Positions 22,303 to 31,526 of a stretch of DNA of 55,226 nt are shown here, piece after piece; position 1 is the stretch's first letter, and each line of letters opens with the position of its first letter. The translations under genes were made by a program, and so were the position numbers. The notes under the pieces were generated by a model that was given only the letters and a program-made list of their open reading frames with translations, was not told where the DNA came from and did not search any database. Origin of the DNA: Porticoccaceae bacterium (GTDB lineage: Bacteria; Pseudomonadota; Gammaproteobacteria; Pseudomonadales; Porticoccaceae); NCBI GenBank assembly GCA_029248755.1, contig JAQWIR010000040.1, positions 1 through 55,226 of the forward strand. Reading direction: 5' to 3'.

Positions 22303-23235
22303 TTGGCCACTGAATTTATGAAATCCACCCAGTACAAATTGTTGTTATTTCTTCGCGGCGTTGCCATGGGCGCGGTAGATTTAGTGCCAGGAATTTCGGC
22401 AGGGACCATTGCCTTTGTTACCGGTATTTACCAAGAGTTACTCGATTCAATTAAAGCCTTCAACCTTACTGCCCTAAAGACACTAAAGAATCAGGGTTTT
22501 GGTGCCGCATGGCGGCATATCAATGGAGAGTTTTTGTTGATTTTAATATCTGGAATTTTATTTAGTTTATTTACCTTAGCCGGTGTAATGGGTTACTTAT
22601 TAGAGGTATTCCCGTTACAGCTATGGTCATTTTTTATGGGTTTAATTATTGCCTCAATCATTTATTTGTTGCGCCAGTATCCAGCCACAAAAGCCATAGA
22701 TATTTTATTGCTAGCGGCAGGCACACTAGCGGCCTATGGTTTATCCCTAGCCACAGCAGGCACTATGGAGGGTAATTATCCCAGCATATTTTTTGCTGGC
22801 AGTATTGCACTTTGCGCTATGATTTTACCGGGAATATCAGGTTCATTCATTCTTGTTTTACTTGGTTTATACCCGCTGTTCATTAATGCATTAGTTAATA
22901 TAGAGTTGGACTTTCTAGTGACATTCGCCGCAGGAGGTGTAGTGGGTCTAATGATATTTAGTCGATTATTATCCTGGTTGTTAGATCGCTATAAACATGC
23001 AGTGATTGCCACTATGTGTGGCTTCTTAATGGGTAGTTTGTCAGTGTTATGGCCATGGAAACAGGTCGCCTTAAAATCTACAGGTGGGTTTCAAAATATC
23101 ACGCCACAGAGTTATCTTGAGGTTTCGGGGCAGGACCCTCAGATATTCTCCTGTATGCTAGTTTTTTTATTCGGTCTTTTTATGGTGCTTGTTATTGAAA
23201 TTATAAGCATCAAATTAAAAAATAAAGTCATATAG
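22303..23235 (+). CDS. DUF368 membrane protein (PopT-like polyprenyl-phosphate transporter)
   Basis: A 310-residue polytopic membrane protein of the DUF368 family. The two inverted-repeat signature motifs are visible: GAVDLVPGISAGTIAFVTGIY near residue 26 and MILPGISGSFILVLLGLY near residue 165. Family members have been linked to recycling undecaprenyl phosphate across the membrane, which would serve peptidoglycan and LPS synthesis; applying that role here is inference. The start may be the TTG at 22303 or the ATG at 22318, and neither has a well-spaced ribosome-binding site. Confidence 0.85.
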   Translation: MATEFMKSTQYKLLLFLRGVAMGAVDLVPGISAGTIAFVTGIYQELLDSIKAFNLTALKTLKNQGFGAAWRHINGEFLLILISGILFSLFTLAGVMGYLLEVFPLQLWSFFMGLIIASIIYLLRQYPATKAIDILLLAAGTLAAYGLSLATAGTMEGNYPSIFFAGSIALCAMILPGISGSFILVLLGLYPLFINALVNIELDFLVTFAAGGVVGLMIFSRLLSWLLDRYKHAVIATMCGFLMGSLSVLWPWKQVALKSTGGFQNITPQSYLEVSGQDPQIFSCMLVFLFGLFMVLVIEIISIKLKNKVI

Positions 23236-23243
23236 GTGATCTG

Positions 23244-23984
23244 ATGTTTAGAATATGGCTATCAATATTTATCTTTTTATTAGCAACCTTAAATCAGGGT
23301 TGTACACCCTACAAAGCACCCATTGTTAATTTAGAGCAACCCCCTAGCCAGATGATTAACACCCATCTAGTTGAAGAGGGAGAGACCCTGTATTCAATTG
23401 CTTGGCGCTATGATCTTAATGTGCGCGAACTTGCGCGAATAAATGGTTTAAATGAGTCCTACCGAGTTCGTAAAGGCATGGTACTTAATTTAGATAAAAC
23501 TCGGCACACTAAATCTGTACCCACTATAGCAAGCCCTAAAGTTAAAAAAGTAGCACCTGTGGTAGTTGAAAAATCTGATGCAATAGACAAAAAACCATCA
23601 GTTAATCTGTCACTGAAAAAGATAAGTGGTAAGAAATTACGCTGGAAAAAACCGATCAAAGGAAAAATAATTGAAAGTTATAATCCAAAAGATTTACGCA
23701 AAGGTGTAGTAATTCAGGCTGCTTCAGGGGCTTCAGTAAAACCTGCCGCTCAGGGTGTAGTAGTTTATGCAGGAGATGGATTGCGTGATTACGGTAAACT
23801 GGTTATCATCAAACACTCAGACTATTTATTAAGTGCCTATGGTCATAATCAAAAGCTTTTGGTTAGCGAGGGTCAGATAGTCGATGGTAGTAAGAGTATC
23901 TCAAAATTAGGAACCAATGGACGGCTTTATTTTGAAATAAGGAAAGACGGTAAACCTATTAATCCTGTGGCTTATATAAAATGA
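23244..23984 (+). CDS. nlpD: NlpD-like LysM/LytM lipoprotein, probably an amidase activator
   Basis: A 246-residue lipoprotein. A signal peptide ends in a lipobox-like LNQGC (Cys20). A LysM domain lies near residues 35-78 (HLVEEGETLYSIAWRYDLNVRELARING). A Lys-rich linker leads to an M23/LytM domain from about residue 150. Catalytic metal ligands are largely gone: the usual HxxxD region reads SVKPAAQ and the HxH motif reads RLYFE, so this is a degenerate EnvC/NlpD-type domain that would activate an amidase rather than cut peptidoglycan. It lies directly upstream of rpoS, the conserved location of nlpD. Confidence 0.88.
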   Translation: MFRIWLSIFIFLLATLNQGCTPYKAPIVNLEQPPSQMINTHLVEEGETLYSIAWRYDLNVRELARINGLNESYRVRKGMVLNLDKTRHTKSVPTIASPKVKKVAPVVVEKSDAIDKKPSVNLSLKKISGKKLRWKKPIKGKIIESYNPKDLRKGVVIQAASGASVKPAAQGVVVYAGDGLRDYGKLVIIKHSDYLLSAYGHNQKLLVSEGQIVDGSKSISKLGTNGRLYFEIRKDGKPINPVAYIK

Positions 23985-24056
23985 TTTATTGCCATTTGTA
24001 TTATCGTTGGAACTGTTTCAGAAACACCTAATTAGGGACTAAAAAATAGGGAAGTT

Positions 24057-24078
24057 TAGGCGAACACCAGTTCGCCTA
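24057..24078 (+). promoter_or_regulatory. Stem-loop in the rpoS 5' leader
   Basis: A perfect 9-bp inverted repeat TAGGCGAAC-ACCA-GTTCGCCTA sits in the nlpD-rpoS gap, ending 34 nt before the rpoS ATG and about 19 nt before its ribosome-binding site (AAGGAG, 24098-24103). No T-run follows, so it is not a terminator. It may be part of a translational control structure, as rpoS leaders are often regulated. Confidence 0.5.
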
Positions 24079-24112
24079 TTGGAGTTATTGAAATGCAAAG
24101 GAGTTGCGAGTT

Positions 24113-25015
24113 ATGGATAAACTGTCTGTAGTTGATGAAAAATCTAATAATCATTCAAAATCATGTACGGTAGATGCCACCAGTCTTTATTTGAAAGAGA
24201 TTGGTCGATCGCCCCTGTTATCTGCTGATGAAGAGGTATTTTTCTCCATCAAGCTTCAAGAGGGAGATGAAGCCGCTCGACATCGTATGATTGAAAGTAA
24301 TCTGCGTTTAGTCGTTAAAATTGCGCGCTGTTACCTAAATAGGGGACTCGATTTTCTCGATTTAATTGAAGAGGGGAATTTTGGTCTTATGCGTGCGGTC
24401 GAAAAGTTTGACCCCCATCGAGGTTTTCGTTTTTCCACCTATGCCACCTGGTGGATTAGGCAGACTATAGAGCGTGCCTTAATGAACCAGACACGTACCA
24501 TTCGATTGCCGGTTCATGTGGTCAAAGAGCTAAATATATACCGCCGAGTATCCCGTAAATTGGCACAAAAGCTTGATCATACGCCAACCTATAAAGAAAT
24601 CGCACATGAGGTGGATAAGCCAGCTGATACTGTCAATCGAATCCTTGAGCTCAATGATTCTGTTTGCTCTCTTGATATCCCTGTTGGCGACAATGAAAAG
24701 TCCTTTGTAGATACCATTCCCGATCACAAATCTAATAGCCCAGAAAGGGTAATCGATGACGATAATTTGATGCAAAAGTTAAATTATTGGCTTCAAGAGC
24801 TTCCAGAAAAACAACGAGAAGTTGTAGTGCGAAGATTTGGATTACTAAACCATCAGCAAGAAACTCTGGACCAAGTAGGGCGTGAGGTGGGTCTGACTCG
24901 AGAACGAGTACGGCAAATTCAAATAGATGCACTGCGTAGGTTAAATGATATGTTGAAAAAAAATGGGCTATCTAGCGATATTATTTTTTCCGAGCATGAT
25001 TCGCATCTTAGTTAG
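24113..25015 (+). CDS. rpoS: RNA polymerase sigma factor RpoS
   Basis: The stationary-phase and general-stress sigma factor of the sigma-70 family, about 300 residues. [18 protein letters not shown] is region 1.2, [20 protein letters not shown] and [19 protein letters not shown] are regions 2.1-2.4, [12 protein letters not shown] opens region 3, and [19 protein letters not shown] is the region 4.2 helix-turn-helix. The ATG at 24113 has AAGGAG at a 9-nt spacing. An in-frame TTG at 24104 is too close to that site. It is followed by a strong terminator. Confidence 0.97.
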   Translation: MDKLSVVDEKSNNHSKSCTVDATSLYLKEIGRSPLLSADEEVFFSIKLQEGDEAARHRMIESNLRLVVKIARCYLNRGLDFLDLIEEGNFGLMRAVEKFDPHRGFRFSTYATWWIRQTIERALMNQTRTIRLPVHVVKELNIYRRVSRKLAQKLDHTPTYKEIAHEVDKPADTVNRILELNDSVCSLDIPVGDNEKSFVDTIPDHKSNSPERVIDDDNLMQKLNYWLQELPEKQREVVVRRFGLLNHQQETLDQVGREVGLTRERVRQIQIDALRRLNDMLKKNGLSSDIIFSEHDSHLS

Positions 25016-25026
25016 TCTTACATTCT

Positions 25027-25068
25027 AAGCAATAAAAAACCCGACAAATGTCGGGTTTTTTATTGCTT
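25027..25068. terminator. Bidirectional intrinsic terminator between rpoS and ppa
   Basis: A perfect 20-bp inverted repeat with a 2-nt centre. The core stem CCCGACA/TGTCGGG is flanked by A6 on the left and T6 on the right, so it works as a rho-independent terminator in both directions, for rpoS on the plus strand and for ppa on the minus strand. Confidence 0.9.
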
Positions 25069-25084
25069 GAGTCGAAATGGCGCG

Positions 25085-25615
25085 TTACTCGGCTAAATAA
25101 CGTTCACGTGATGAAATAACTTCAGCTTTCGCTGCATCAGCATTATCCCAACCATCAACTTTAACCCACTTACCTGGCTCAAGAGCCTTGTAATTTTCAA
25201 AGTAGTGAGCAATTTGCTTAATAAGTAATGGATCCAAATCTTCGATTTCTTCAACATGATCATAGATTTTGGTCAATTTACTGTGAGGAACTGCTAAAAG
25301 TTTTGCGTCAATACCAGACTCATCGCTCATTTTAAGCACGCCAACTACACGGCTGCGGATAACTGAACCTGGTATAACAGGGTAAGGTGTAACAACCAAA
25401 ACATCTAATGGGTCACCGTCTTCAGAAAGAGTCTGAGGGACATAACCATAGTTTGCTGGGTAAAACATAGGAGTAGCCACAAAGCGGTCAACAAAAATAG
25501 CATCGCTGTCTTTATCCACTTCGTATTTAATAGGATCGTGATTAGCCGGTATCTCGATGATCACGTTGATGTCGTTTGGCAGATCCTTGCCTGCCGGGAT
25601 GTCATTAAAGCTCAT
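25085..25615 (-). CDS. ppa: Inorganic pyrophosphatase
   Basis: A 176-residue soluble family I pyrophosphatase that hydrolyses PPi from biosynthetic reactions. The signature DGDPLDVLV carries the Mg-binding Asp residues, [16 protein letters not shown] is the N-terminal active-site strand, YGYVPQTL follows, and [15 protein letters not shown] is the C-terminal block. The length matches bacterial hexameric enzymes. It is monocistronic: a terminator lies directly downstream and a promoter upstream. Confidence 0.97.
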   Translation of the reverse strand: MSFNDIPAGKDLPNDINVIIEIPANHDPIKYEVDKDSDAIFVDRFVATPMFYPANYGYVPQTLSEDGDPLDVLVVTPYPVIPGSVIRSRVVGVLKMSDESGIDAKLLAVPHSKLTKIYDHVEEIEDLDPLLIKQIAHYFENYKALEPGKWVKVDGWDNADAAKAEVISSRERYLAE

Positions 25616-25654
25616 GATTAAGAATCCATAGATTGCGTTCAGAAAGTTTGCGGA

Positions 25655-25663
25655 TTATACCAG
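25655..25663 (-). promoter_or_regulatory. Extended -10 promoter for ppa
   Basis: On the minus strand TGGTATAAT, a perfect TATAAT with the TGn extension, lies 40 nt upstream of the ppa ATG. No good -35 is present at 16-18 bp, as is common for extended -10 promoters. Confidence 0.55.
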
Positions 25664-25753
25664 TCAGCTATAATTTGACTAGTCCAATATCAAGGATTTT
25701 AAATCTGATGTAAAAATCTAGCCAATTTTTTCCTCAAGAAAGTCATTTAAATT

Positions 25754-25783
25754 TTGGATAAACAGATATGGGATAGATATAAT
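25754..25783 (+). promoter_or_regulatory. Candidate promoter for the RND efflux operon
   Basis: A perfect TATAAT at 25778-25783 with a weak TTGGAT (25754-25759) 18 bp upstream. Transcription would start about 95 nt before the adaptor gene. The region is AT-rich, so chance matches are easy. Confidence 0.3.
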
Positions 25784-25883
25784 TTAATAAATTTAGCCAA
25801 AGATAACAGGATCTGTGTTGTTCGGCCAGTCGTATGGTACAGACAATCTTTATTATCGGCTTACCAACTGCCCATAAAGGAAT

Positions 25884-26945
25884 ATGATGAATACAAATGT
25901 AAGACTTGCACTGCTAATTATTTTGGCAACACTTATATGGTTAGCCAGTGGCTTGTTTGCCAATGAAGAACAGTCAAATTCTAATCAACCCTCCCTATCT
26001 CTTACAAAAGTCTCGCTGGGTCATTTTACAGTGCAAAAATTTGTACCGCAGCTCAGAGTTAACAGCCATACAAAACCCAATCGAGTGGTTAATTTAAGAG
26101 CACAGGTGGCAGGTTCAGTTGTATCTGTTCCCGGTCAGCGGGGTTCTGTGGTCGACAAACATCAAAGTATCTGCGTAATTGAAGCAAAAGAAAGACCGCA
26201 ACAGCAACAACAAGCAAAGGCAAAATTAGAACAGGCCCAGATTGCCTACAAAGGAGCGCTTCAATTAGAAACAGCTGGCTATCAATCAAATTTAGCTATA
26301 GCTCAGGCAAAAGCTAATTTAGAAATCGCAAAACTTGAACTAACCCGTAGTCAAAATGACATTGAAAATTTAAACATTAAGGCACCCTTTACTGCCATAA
26401 TTGAAGATCGACCCATTGAAGTGGGTGATTTTTTAACAGTTGGACAGCTTTGCGCAACGCTGGTTGAGCTAAGCCCAATAAAAATTGTGGCAGAGGTTTC
26501 AGAGTCAGATGTGGTAAATCTTCAAATAGGCGATATAGCACTTGCACTATTTGATGACTACCTCCCTAAAAATGCAATTATTTCCTATATTGCACATCAA
26601 GCCAATCCCACTACGCGATCTTTTAGGGTGGAAGCGGTAGTTGAAAATACTGAGTTGGAGCTAAGAGCGGGCATTTCTGGCCAATTACAGCTTCAATTAG
26701 CAACGGTGAAAGCGCATCTAATACCAGCGAGTTTGATTCTATTAGATGCAGAGGGTGACATGATGGTCAGAGCGGTTAATCAAGTTAAGCTTGTAACCCA
26801 ATTTAAGGTTGAGGTTTTAGGTGAAGCAGAAAACGGACTCTGGGTAAATGGGTTGCCGTCCACCATCAATCTAATTACCGTGGGGCAAAATTACGTCTCT
26901 CAGGGAGAAGCCGTCGAAACCTATCTCCCGCACAGCAACCCATGA
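25884..26945 (+). CDS. RND efflux periplasmic adaptor (membrane fusion protein)
   Basis: A 353-residue HlyD/AcrA-type adaptor. An N-terminal signal or membrane anchor (LALLIILATLIWLASGLFA) is followed by the lipoyl half-motif VNLRAQVAGSVVSVPGQRG, an alpha-hairpin rich in Gln and Lys (residues about 105-155), the second half-motif LNIKAPFTAIIEDRPIEVGD and a beta-barrel domain. ATG codons at 25884 and 25887 share the AAAGGA site. It is 18 bp upstream of the pump gene. No outer membrane factor is encoded nearby, so a distant TolC-type channel is presumably shared. Confidence 0.9.
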   Translation: MMNTNVRLALLIILATLIWLASGLFANEEQSNSNQPSLSLTKVSLGHFTVQKFVPQLRVNSHTKPNRVVNLRAQVAGSVVSVPGQRGSVVDKHQSICVIEAKERPQQQQQAKAKLEQAQIAYKGALQLETAGYQSNLAIAQAKANLEIAKLELTRSQNDIENLNIKAPFTAIIEDRPIEVGDFLTVGQLCATLVELSPIKIVAEVSESDVVNLQIGDIALALFDDYLPKNAIISYIAHQANPTTRSFRVEAVVENTELELRAGISGQLQLQLATVKAHLIPASLILLDAEGDMMVRAVNQVKLVTQFKVEVLGEAENGLWVNGLPSTINLITVGQNYVSQGEAVETYLPHSNP

Positions 26946-26963
26946 CAGGTTAAGAGGTAGTTA

Positions 26964-29900
26964 ATGGGATTCCTAAAAGCCGTCCTCAGTCGCTCACGGG
27001 CTACGCTCTCTTTGATGCTTTTATTTCTACTGGCAGGCATTATGTCGCGTGCCTTAATGCCTATTGAAGTTAATCCCAATGTGACCGTCCCTGCGGCCAT
27101 AATCATGGTGCGACATGAGGGGATCTCCCCAGAAGATGGTGCAAGACTATTAATTCGACCCATTGAGAATGAGCTAAAAACTCTGGATGGCCTTGAAGAA
27201 ATGATTGCCACAGCGCGTGAAAGTGCGGTCTATGTTTTTGTAAGATTTGATATTAATTTAGATATAGATACGGTAATTGCTGATGTAAGAGAGTCAGTAG
27301 ACCGCGCCAAGGCCAAGTTTCCAGAAGAGACCAAAGAACCCATTGTAAAACCTATAAGTCCCAGTCCTGAGCCTGATGTCGTTGTCACTTTTTCTGGACA
27401 AACAGTTGATGAGCGCGATCTTTTTAAGGCAGCTAAGTTTTTTCAAAGAAAAATTGAGGGGCTAAGGGATGTACTTGAAACCAATTTATCAGGGCATCGC
27501 AATGAAGTAGTTGAAGTTGTTTTAAACCCCACTAAGCTCGATCTCTACAATATAACCACCGCCGAGCTTTTCCAGCGATTAAGCCAAAATAACCTATTAA
27601 TTCCTGCGGGTGAAATGGATGCTGGTTATGGACGGTTTGGTATCAAGGTGCCAGCACTTATTGAAACAGAGCAAGATATCCGCGATATACCCATTAGGAG
27701 TAATAGCCAATCGGTAGTTAGATTAGGGGATATTGCGAATGTTGACCGCAAGTTTAAAGATGCCACTGGCTTTAGCCTACTCAATGGTAAACCGACTATA
27801 GCAGTGGATGTTCGCAAGCGCCTAAAAGCTAACTCAATTGAGACTATAGCCGCTGTGCGCGACGTGGTTGAAACCTATAAGACAGAATTCTCTCAGGATA
27901 TTCAAATCGACTTTATGTTTGATAGTTCAGAATATGCCCAATCGATGGTCAGTGAGTTAATGGGAAATATTTTAACAGCCATGATTTTAGTTTTAGTCCT
28001 AGTAGTGGCGACCCTTGGAATTAGGTCAGGTCTGCTGGTGGGTTTTGGCATACCTTTTTGTCTACTTGGCTCAATGATTATCGTCAATTTGCTGGGTTAC
28101 AGCTTTAACTTTATGGTTATGTTTGGGCTTTTGCTCTCACTGGGTATGTTAATTGATGGTGCTATCGTAGTGGTTGAATTTGCCAATACGAAAATAGTTG
28201 AAGGTCTCTCAGTTAAATCAGCCTACTTACAATCTATAAAGCGAATGGCAGTCCCAGTATTAGCATCAACAGGCACTACGCTGGCTGCATTTTTACCTAT
28301 GTTATTCTGGCCGGGGGTATCGGGTAATTTTATGATGTATCTTCCAGTGACAGTTTTTTCAGTGCTTGCTTGGTCATTGTTATATGCTCTTATATTTGTG
28401 CCAACACTGGGCGTGACTCTAGCGAAAATAAATGCCACAAAACAATCACCAGTTACTGCGACAAGTTCTCCATCTACATTATTTTCGCCCTTACTAAATA
28501 ACTATCTTAGATTGCTAAATATAGTCCTATCCAAACCAATAAAATCCGCATTCGCCGCATTACTTTTATTGATTGGAATATTCTATGGTTATGGAAAATT
28601 TGGCGCAGGCTTAGAATTTTTTACTGAAACAGAAAACAGATTCGGTATGGCGACGTTGCGCGCTCAAGGCAATTTATCTATCGAAGAACAGAAACAACTC
28701 ACAGTTCAGGTGGAAAATCGTTTTTCTCATTTGCCCGGGATAAAACAAATCTATGCATCAAGCAGTGCTGGTCAATTAATGGGGCAAAGAGATGCAAGTC
28801 GCGATCAAATTAGTAGTTTTTTAATTGAACTCCATCCGCGCGCCAAGCGAGAAAGAAGTAGTTTAGAGGTATTTTCTGAAATAAGAACACTAACTAAGGA
28901 TATTCCTGGCGTTTATGTTACTGCAGCCAGTGTCGAAGGTGGTCCGCCCGTGGGAAAGGATTTGCAAATCCAGATTTCCTCTAGAAAAAGAGAATTGATG
29001 TACAGAACCACAGCCCGTATTCGTCAGTGGATTGAATCAAATGTTGAAGGATTACGGGATATTGAAGACAGTCTTCCACTATCAGGTGTGCAGTGGGAAA
29101 TGGTTGTCGATCGATCACAGGCTGCGATGCTAGGTGTCGATGTCAATGCGGTTGGGCAAATGGTGCAATTGGTTACCAATGGCATGATGATTGGTGAATT
29201 TAGGCCAGATGATGCAGACGAAGAAGTAGAGATACGGGTGCGGTTTCCAGCGGCTGATAGAAAGCTCGAATCGCTTGATAATTTGCGAGTTAATACGGCT
29301 AATGGAGCAGTACCAATTTCAAGCTTTACTCAGCGTAAAGCAATGAATCGTGTTGATGCTATACAGCGCATTGATCGCTTGGAGAGTGTATTTATTTTAG
29401 CCAATACCAAAGAAAATTATTTAACTGATACACAGGTTAGTCAAATTAGCCAATGGCTCTCAACACAGGTAATAGATCCCGCCATAAAAATATCGTTTCG
29501 CGGTGCCAATGAAGAGCAAGCTGAGTCCGCGGCGTTCTTATCAACTGCATTCACCTTGGCTATGGGGCTAATGCTAATACTGCTGGTGTCGCAATTTAAT
29601 AGCTTCTACCAGTCTGTACTAATACTGTTTTCAGTAGTTATGTCCACAGCCGGGGTATTGTTGGGCTTACTGATTACACAGTCGGTATTTAGTACAATTT
29701 TAACCGGTGTAGGAATAGTTGCATTAGCTGGGATTGTGGTAAATAACAATATTGTACTGATCGACAGTTACAATTATTTGCGACGAAATCAGCCAGAGTT
29801 ACCAATCAAAGATGCAGTTTTTCAGGCAGCTAAGTCCAGGTTTAGACCTGTTATGTTAACCACTGTTACAACCATAGCAGGACTATTACCACTTGCTACA

Positions 29901-30140
29901 GGTTACAGTATTGATATGGTAAACAGAAAAATTGAAGTAGGTGGTATGGTTGCCTCATGGTGGCAACCTCTGGCGAGCGCTATTGTAAACGGCCTCTTAG
30001 TAGCAACCCTTATGACCCTTTTGGTTACACCGGTTATGCTGTTATTGCCTAGTTTGATTAAAAGGCAGTTTAATCTTGAATTTATTAAAGGTGCACAACA
30101 GAAACTGCTCATTGCCCTAAAAAAGAAGATCATGCGTTAG
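26964..30140 (+). CDS. RND family efflux pump, inner membrane subunit
   Basis: A 1058-residue HAE-1-like RND permease with two homologous halves, each with large periplasmic loops. TM4 reads GMLIDGAIVVVEFAN: the first of the two AcrB proton-relay Asp residues is kept and the second is Gly. TM10 reads GIVVNNNIVLIDSYN, where AcrB has the relay Lys. FMVMFGLLLSLG and the LLTTVTTIAGLLPLA-like segment near residue 975 are typical. Substrates are unknown. It is cotranscribed with the adaptor. The alternative relay residues suggest a subfamily distinct from AcrB, though still proton-driven. Confidence 0.92.
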   Translation: MGFLKAVLSRSRATLSLMLLFLLAGIMSRALMPIEVNPNVTVPAAIIMVRHEGISPEDGARLLIRPIENELKTLDGLEEMIATARESAVYVFVRFDINLDIDTVIADVRESVDRAKAKFPEETKEPIVKPISPSPEPDVVVTFSGQTVDERDLFKAAKFFQRKIEGLRDVLETNLSGHRNEVVEVVLNPTKLDLYNITTAELFQRLSQNNLLIPAGEMDAGYGRFGIKVPALIETEQDIRDIPIRSNSQSVVRLGDIANVDRKFKDATGFSLLNGKPTIAVDVRKRLKANSIETIAAVRDVVETYKTEFSQDIQIDFMFDSSEYAQSMVSELMGNILTAMILVLVLVVATLGIRSGLLVGFGIPFCLLGSMIIVNLLGYSFNFMVMFGLLLSLGMLIDGAIVVVEFANTKIVEGLSVKSAYLQSIKRMAVPVLASTGTTLAAFLPMLFWPGVSGNFMMYLPVTVFSVLAWSLLYALIFVPTLGVTLAKINATKQSPVTATSSPSTLFSPLLNNYLRLLNIVLSKPIKSAFAALLLLIGIFYGYGKFGAGLEFFTETENRFGMATLRAQGNLSIEEQKQLTVQVENRFSHLPGIKQIYASSSAGQLMGQRDASRDQISSFLIELHPRAKRERSSLEVFSEIRTLTKDIPGVYVTAASVEGGPPVGKDLQIQISSRKRELMYRTTARIRQWIESNVEGLRDIEDSLPLSGVQWEMVVDRSQAAMLGVDVNAVGQMVQLVTNGMMIGEFRPDDADEEVEIRVRFPAADRKLESLDNLRVNTANGAVPISSFTQRKAMNRVDAIQRIDRLESVFILANTKENYLTDTQVSQISQWLSTQVIDPAIKISFRGANEEQAESAAFLSTAFTLAMGLMLILLVSQFNSFYQSVLILFSVVMSTAGVLLGLLITQSVFSTILTGVGIVALAGIVVNNNIVLIDSYNYLRRNQPELPIKDAVFQAAKSRFRPVMLTTVTTIAGLLPLATGYSIDMVNRKIEVGGMVASWWQPLASAIVNGLLVATLMTLLVTPVMLLLPSLIKRQFNLEFIKGAQQKLLIALKKKIMR

Positions 30141-30207
30141 TTGAATAGTGTGACAGGTTATTATTTGCTAATATCAAATTCAGCTTCTGCCATAAAAGGT
30201 AAGTATC

Positions 30208-30531
30208 TTGAGTAACGGCATTTCAAAAAAATCCCTTCGCAAACAACTTCGTGAAAAAACCGAAGAGTTTCTGGGTAAGGGGGGTGAAATTAAGAAATAT
30301 CAACAGGGTGAAACCGGTGAGCCCGCGGATCAACCAAGAGCAAAATCAGTTTTTGTTAGCCCATCTCCCATCAAAAAAAGAACCTATGTTAACGAGGTGG
30401 TCGCCAGACTTGACGAGCGCAAACAAAAAAAGACCCCCAAACCAGCCCCAAAAGCCTCAAAAAAGCCGATAAAAAAGATTATTTATGATGATTTTGGAGA
30501 GCCTTTAAGAGAAGTTTGGGTCGATCAATAA
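30208..30531 (+). CDS. Small basic protein, possibly SutA-related
   Basis: A 107-residue Lys-rich protein with no signal peptide or membrane segment. Residues 13-30 read QLREKTEEFLGKGGEIKK, which recalls the FLxxGGKV motif of the pseudomonad transcription regulator SutA and other small gammaproteobacterial proteins. The rest differs (basic instead of acidic N-terminus), so this is only a hint. The middle and C-terminal parts are low complexity (KKTPKPAPKASKKPIKK), and the end IIYDDFGEPLREVWVDQ looks structured. TTG start with AAAAGGT 8 nt upstream. Convergent with lipA, 14 bp apart. Confidence 0.6.
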   Translation: MSNGISKKSLRKQLREKTEEFLGKGGEIKKYQQGETGEPADQPRAKSVFVSPSPIKKRTYVNEVVARLDERKQKKTPKPAPKASKKPIKKIIYDDFGEPLREVWVDQ

Positions 30532-30545
30532 ATGACTGCACCAAA

Positions 30546-31526
30546 CTAGGTGATATCTTCGCCTCGCGCTTGTTTATCAGCGTGGTAGCTAGAACGCACC
30601 AAAGGTCCACAGGCTGCTTGAGTAAAGCCAATGCTCTCAGCGTACTCGGTGTACTCTTGAAACTCATCAGGATGAACAAAACGCTCAACAGGAAGGTGGT
30701 TGGTTGATGGCTGAAGATACTGCCCAACGGTGAGCATATCAACATTGTGCTCACGTAAGTCGTCTAAGGTTCGCAATAATTCGTCCTTAGTTTCGCCAAG
30801 TCCAACCATAAGGCCCGACTTAGTTGGAACTGTTGGATTAAGTGCTTTGTACTCTTTTAACAGCTTCAATGACCACTGATAATTAGCACCTGGACGAGCC
30901 TCCCGATAAAGTCGCGGAATGGTTTCCATATTATGATTAAACACATCCGGCGGTGTTGCGCTTAGAATTTCTAGTGCAGGATCCATGCGGCCACGAAAAT
31001 CAGGCACCAACACTTCCACTTTTAAACTGGGTGATAAGATTCGCGATTCGCGAATACAATCCGCAAAATGCTGAGCACCGCCATCGCGAAGATCATCTCG
31101 ATCCACTGATGTAATCACCACATAACTCAGACCCATTTCACTGATTGCCTTAGCAAGATTTAACGGCTCGTCCTGATCTAATGGATTGGGTTTACCATGA
31201 CCAACATCGCAAAATGGACAACGTCTGGTACATATTTCACCCATGATCATAAATGTAGCAGTACCATGACTAAAGCATTCGTGAAGGTTAGGGCATGCCG
31301 CTTCTTCGCATACAGTAGCCATCTTATGCTCGCGCAGAATACTCTTAATTTGGTTGACTCTAGGCGAGGCACTCAAGCGTATTCGCATCCACTCAGGCTT
31401 GGATTGATACTCGGTAGTAGGAATGACTTTTACCGGAATGCGTTCCACCTTATCAGCACTGCGAAGCTTTTCGCCTTGCTGAAGCCTTTTGGTTCTCTTC
31501 GGTGGATCAACCAGATTAATTGTCAT
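30546..31526 (-). CDS. lipA: Lipoyl synthase
   Basis: A 326-residue radical SAM enzyme that inserts two sulfurs into protein-bound octanoyl groups. The auxiliary cluster motif [12 protein letters not shown] lies near residue 75, the radical SAM motif CTRRCPFCD near 100, and the C-terminal Arg-Ser-Ser-Tyr (VRSSYHA) that supplies the unusual Ser ligand is present. The ATG shares one base with the lipB stop (TAATG), so translation is coupled. Confidence 0.97.
   Translation of the reverse strand: MTINLVDPPKRTKRLQQGEKLRSADKVERIPVKVIPTTEYQSKPEWMRIRLSASPRVNQIKSILREHKMATVCEEAACPNLHECFSHGTATFMIMGEICTRRCPFCDVGHGKPNPLDQDEPLNLAKAISEMGLSYVVITSVDRDDLRDGGAQHFADCIRESRILSPSLKVEVLVPDFRGRMDPALEILSATPPDVFNHNMETIPRLYREARPGANYQWSLKLLKEYKALNPTVPTKSGLMVGLGETKDELLRTLDDLREHNVDMLTVGQYLQPSTNHLPVERFVHPDEFQEYTEYAESIGFTQAACGPLVRSSYHADKQARGEDIT

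Noticed and set aside
25754-25966. 70-codon open frame overlapping the RND adaptor start
   Set aside because: It overlaps the well-supported adaptor in another frame and its composition is not protein-like.
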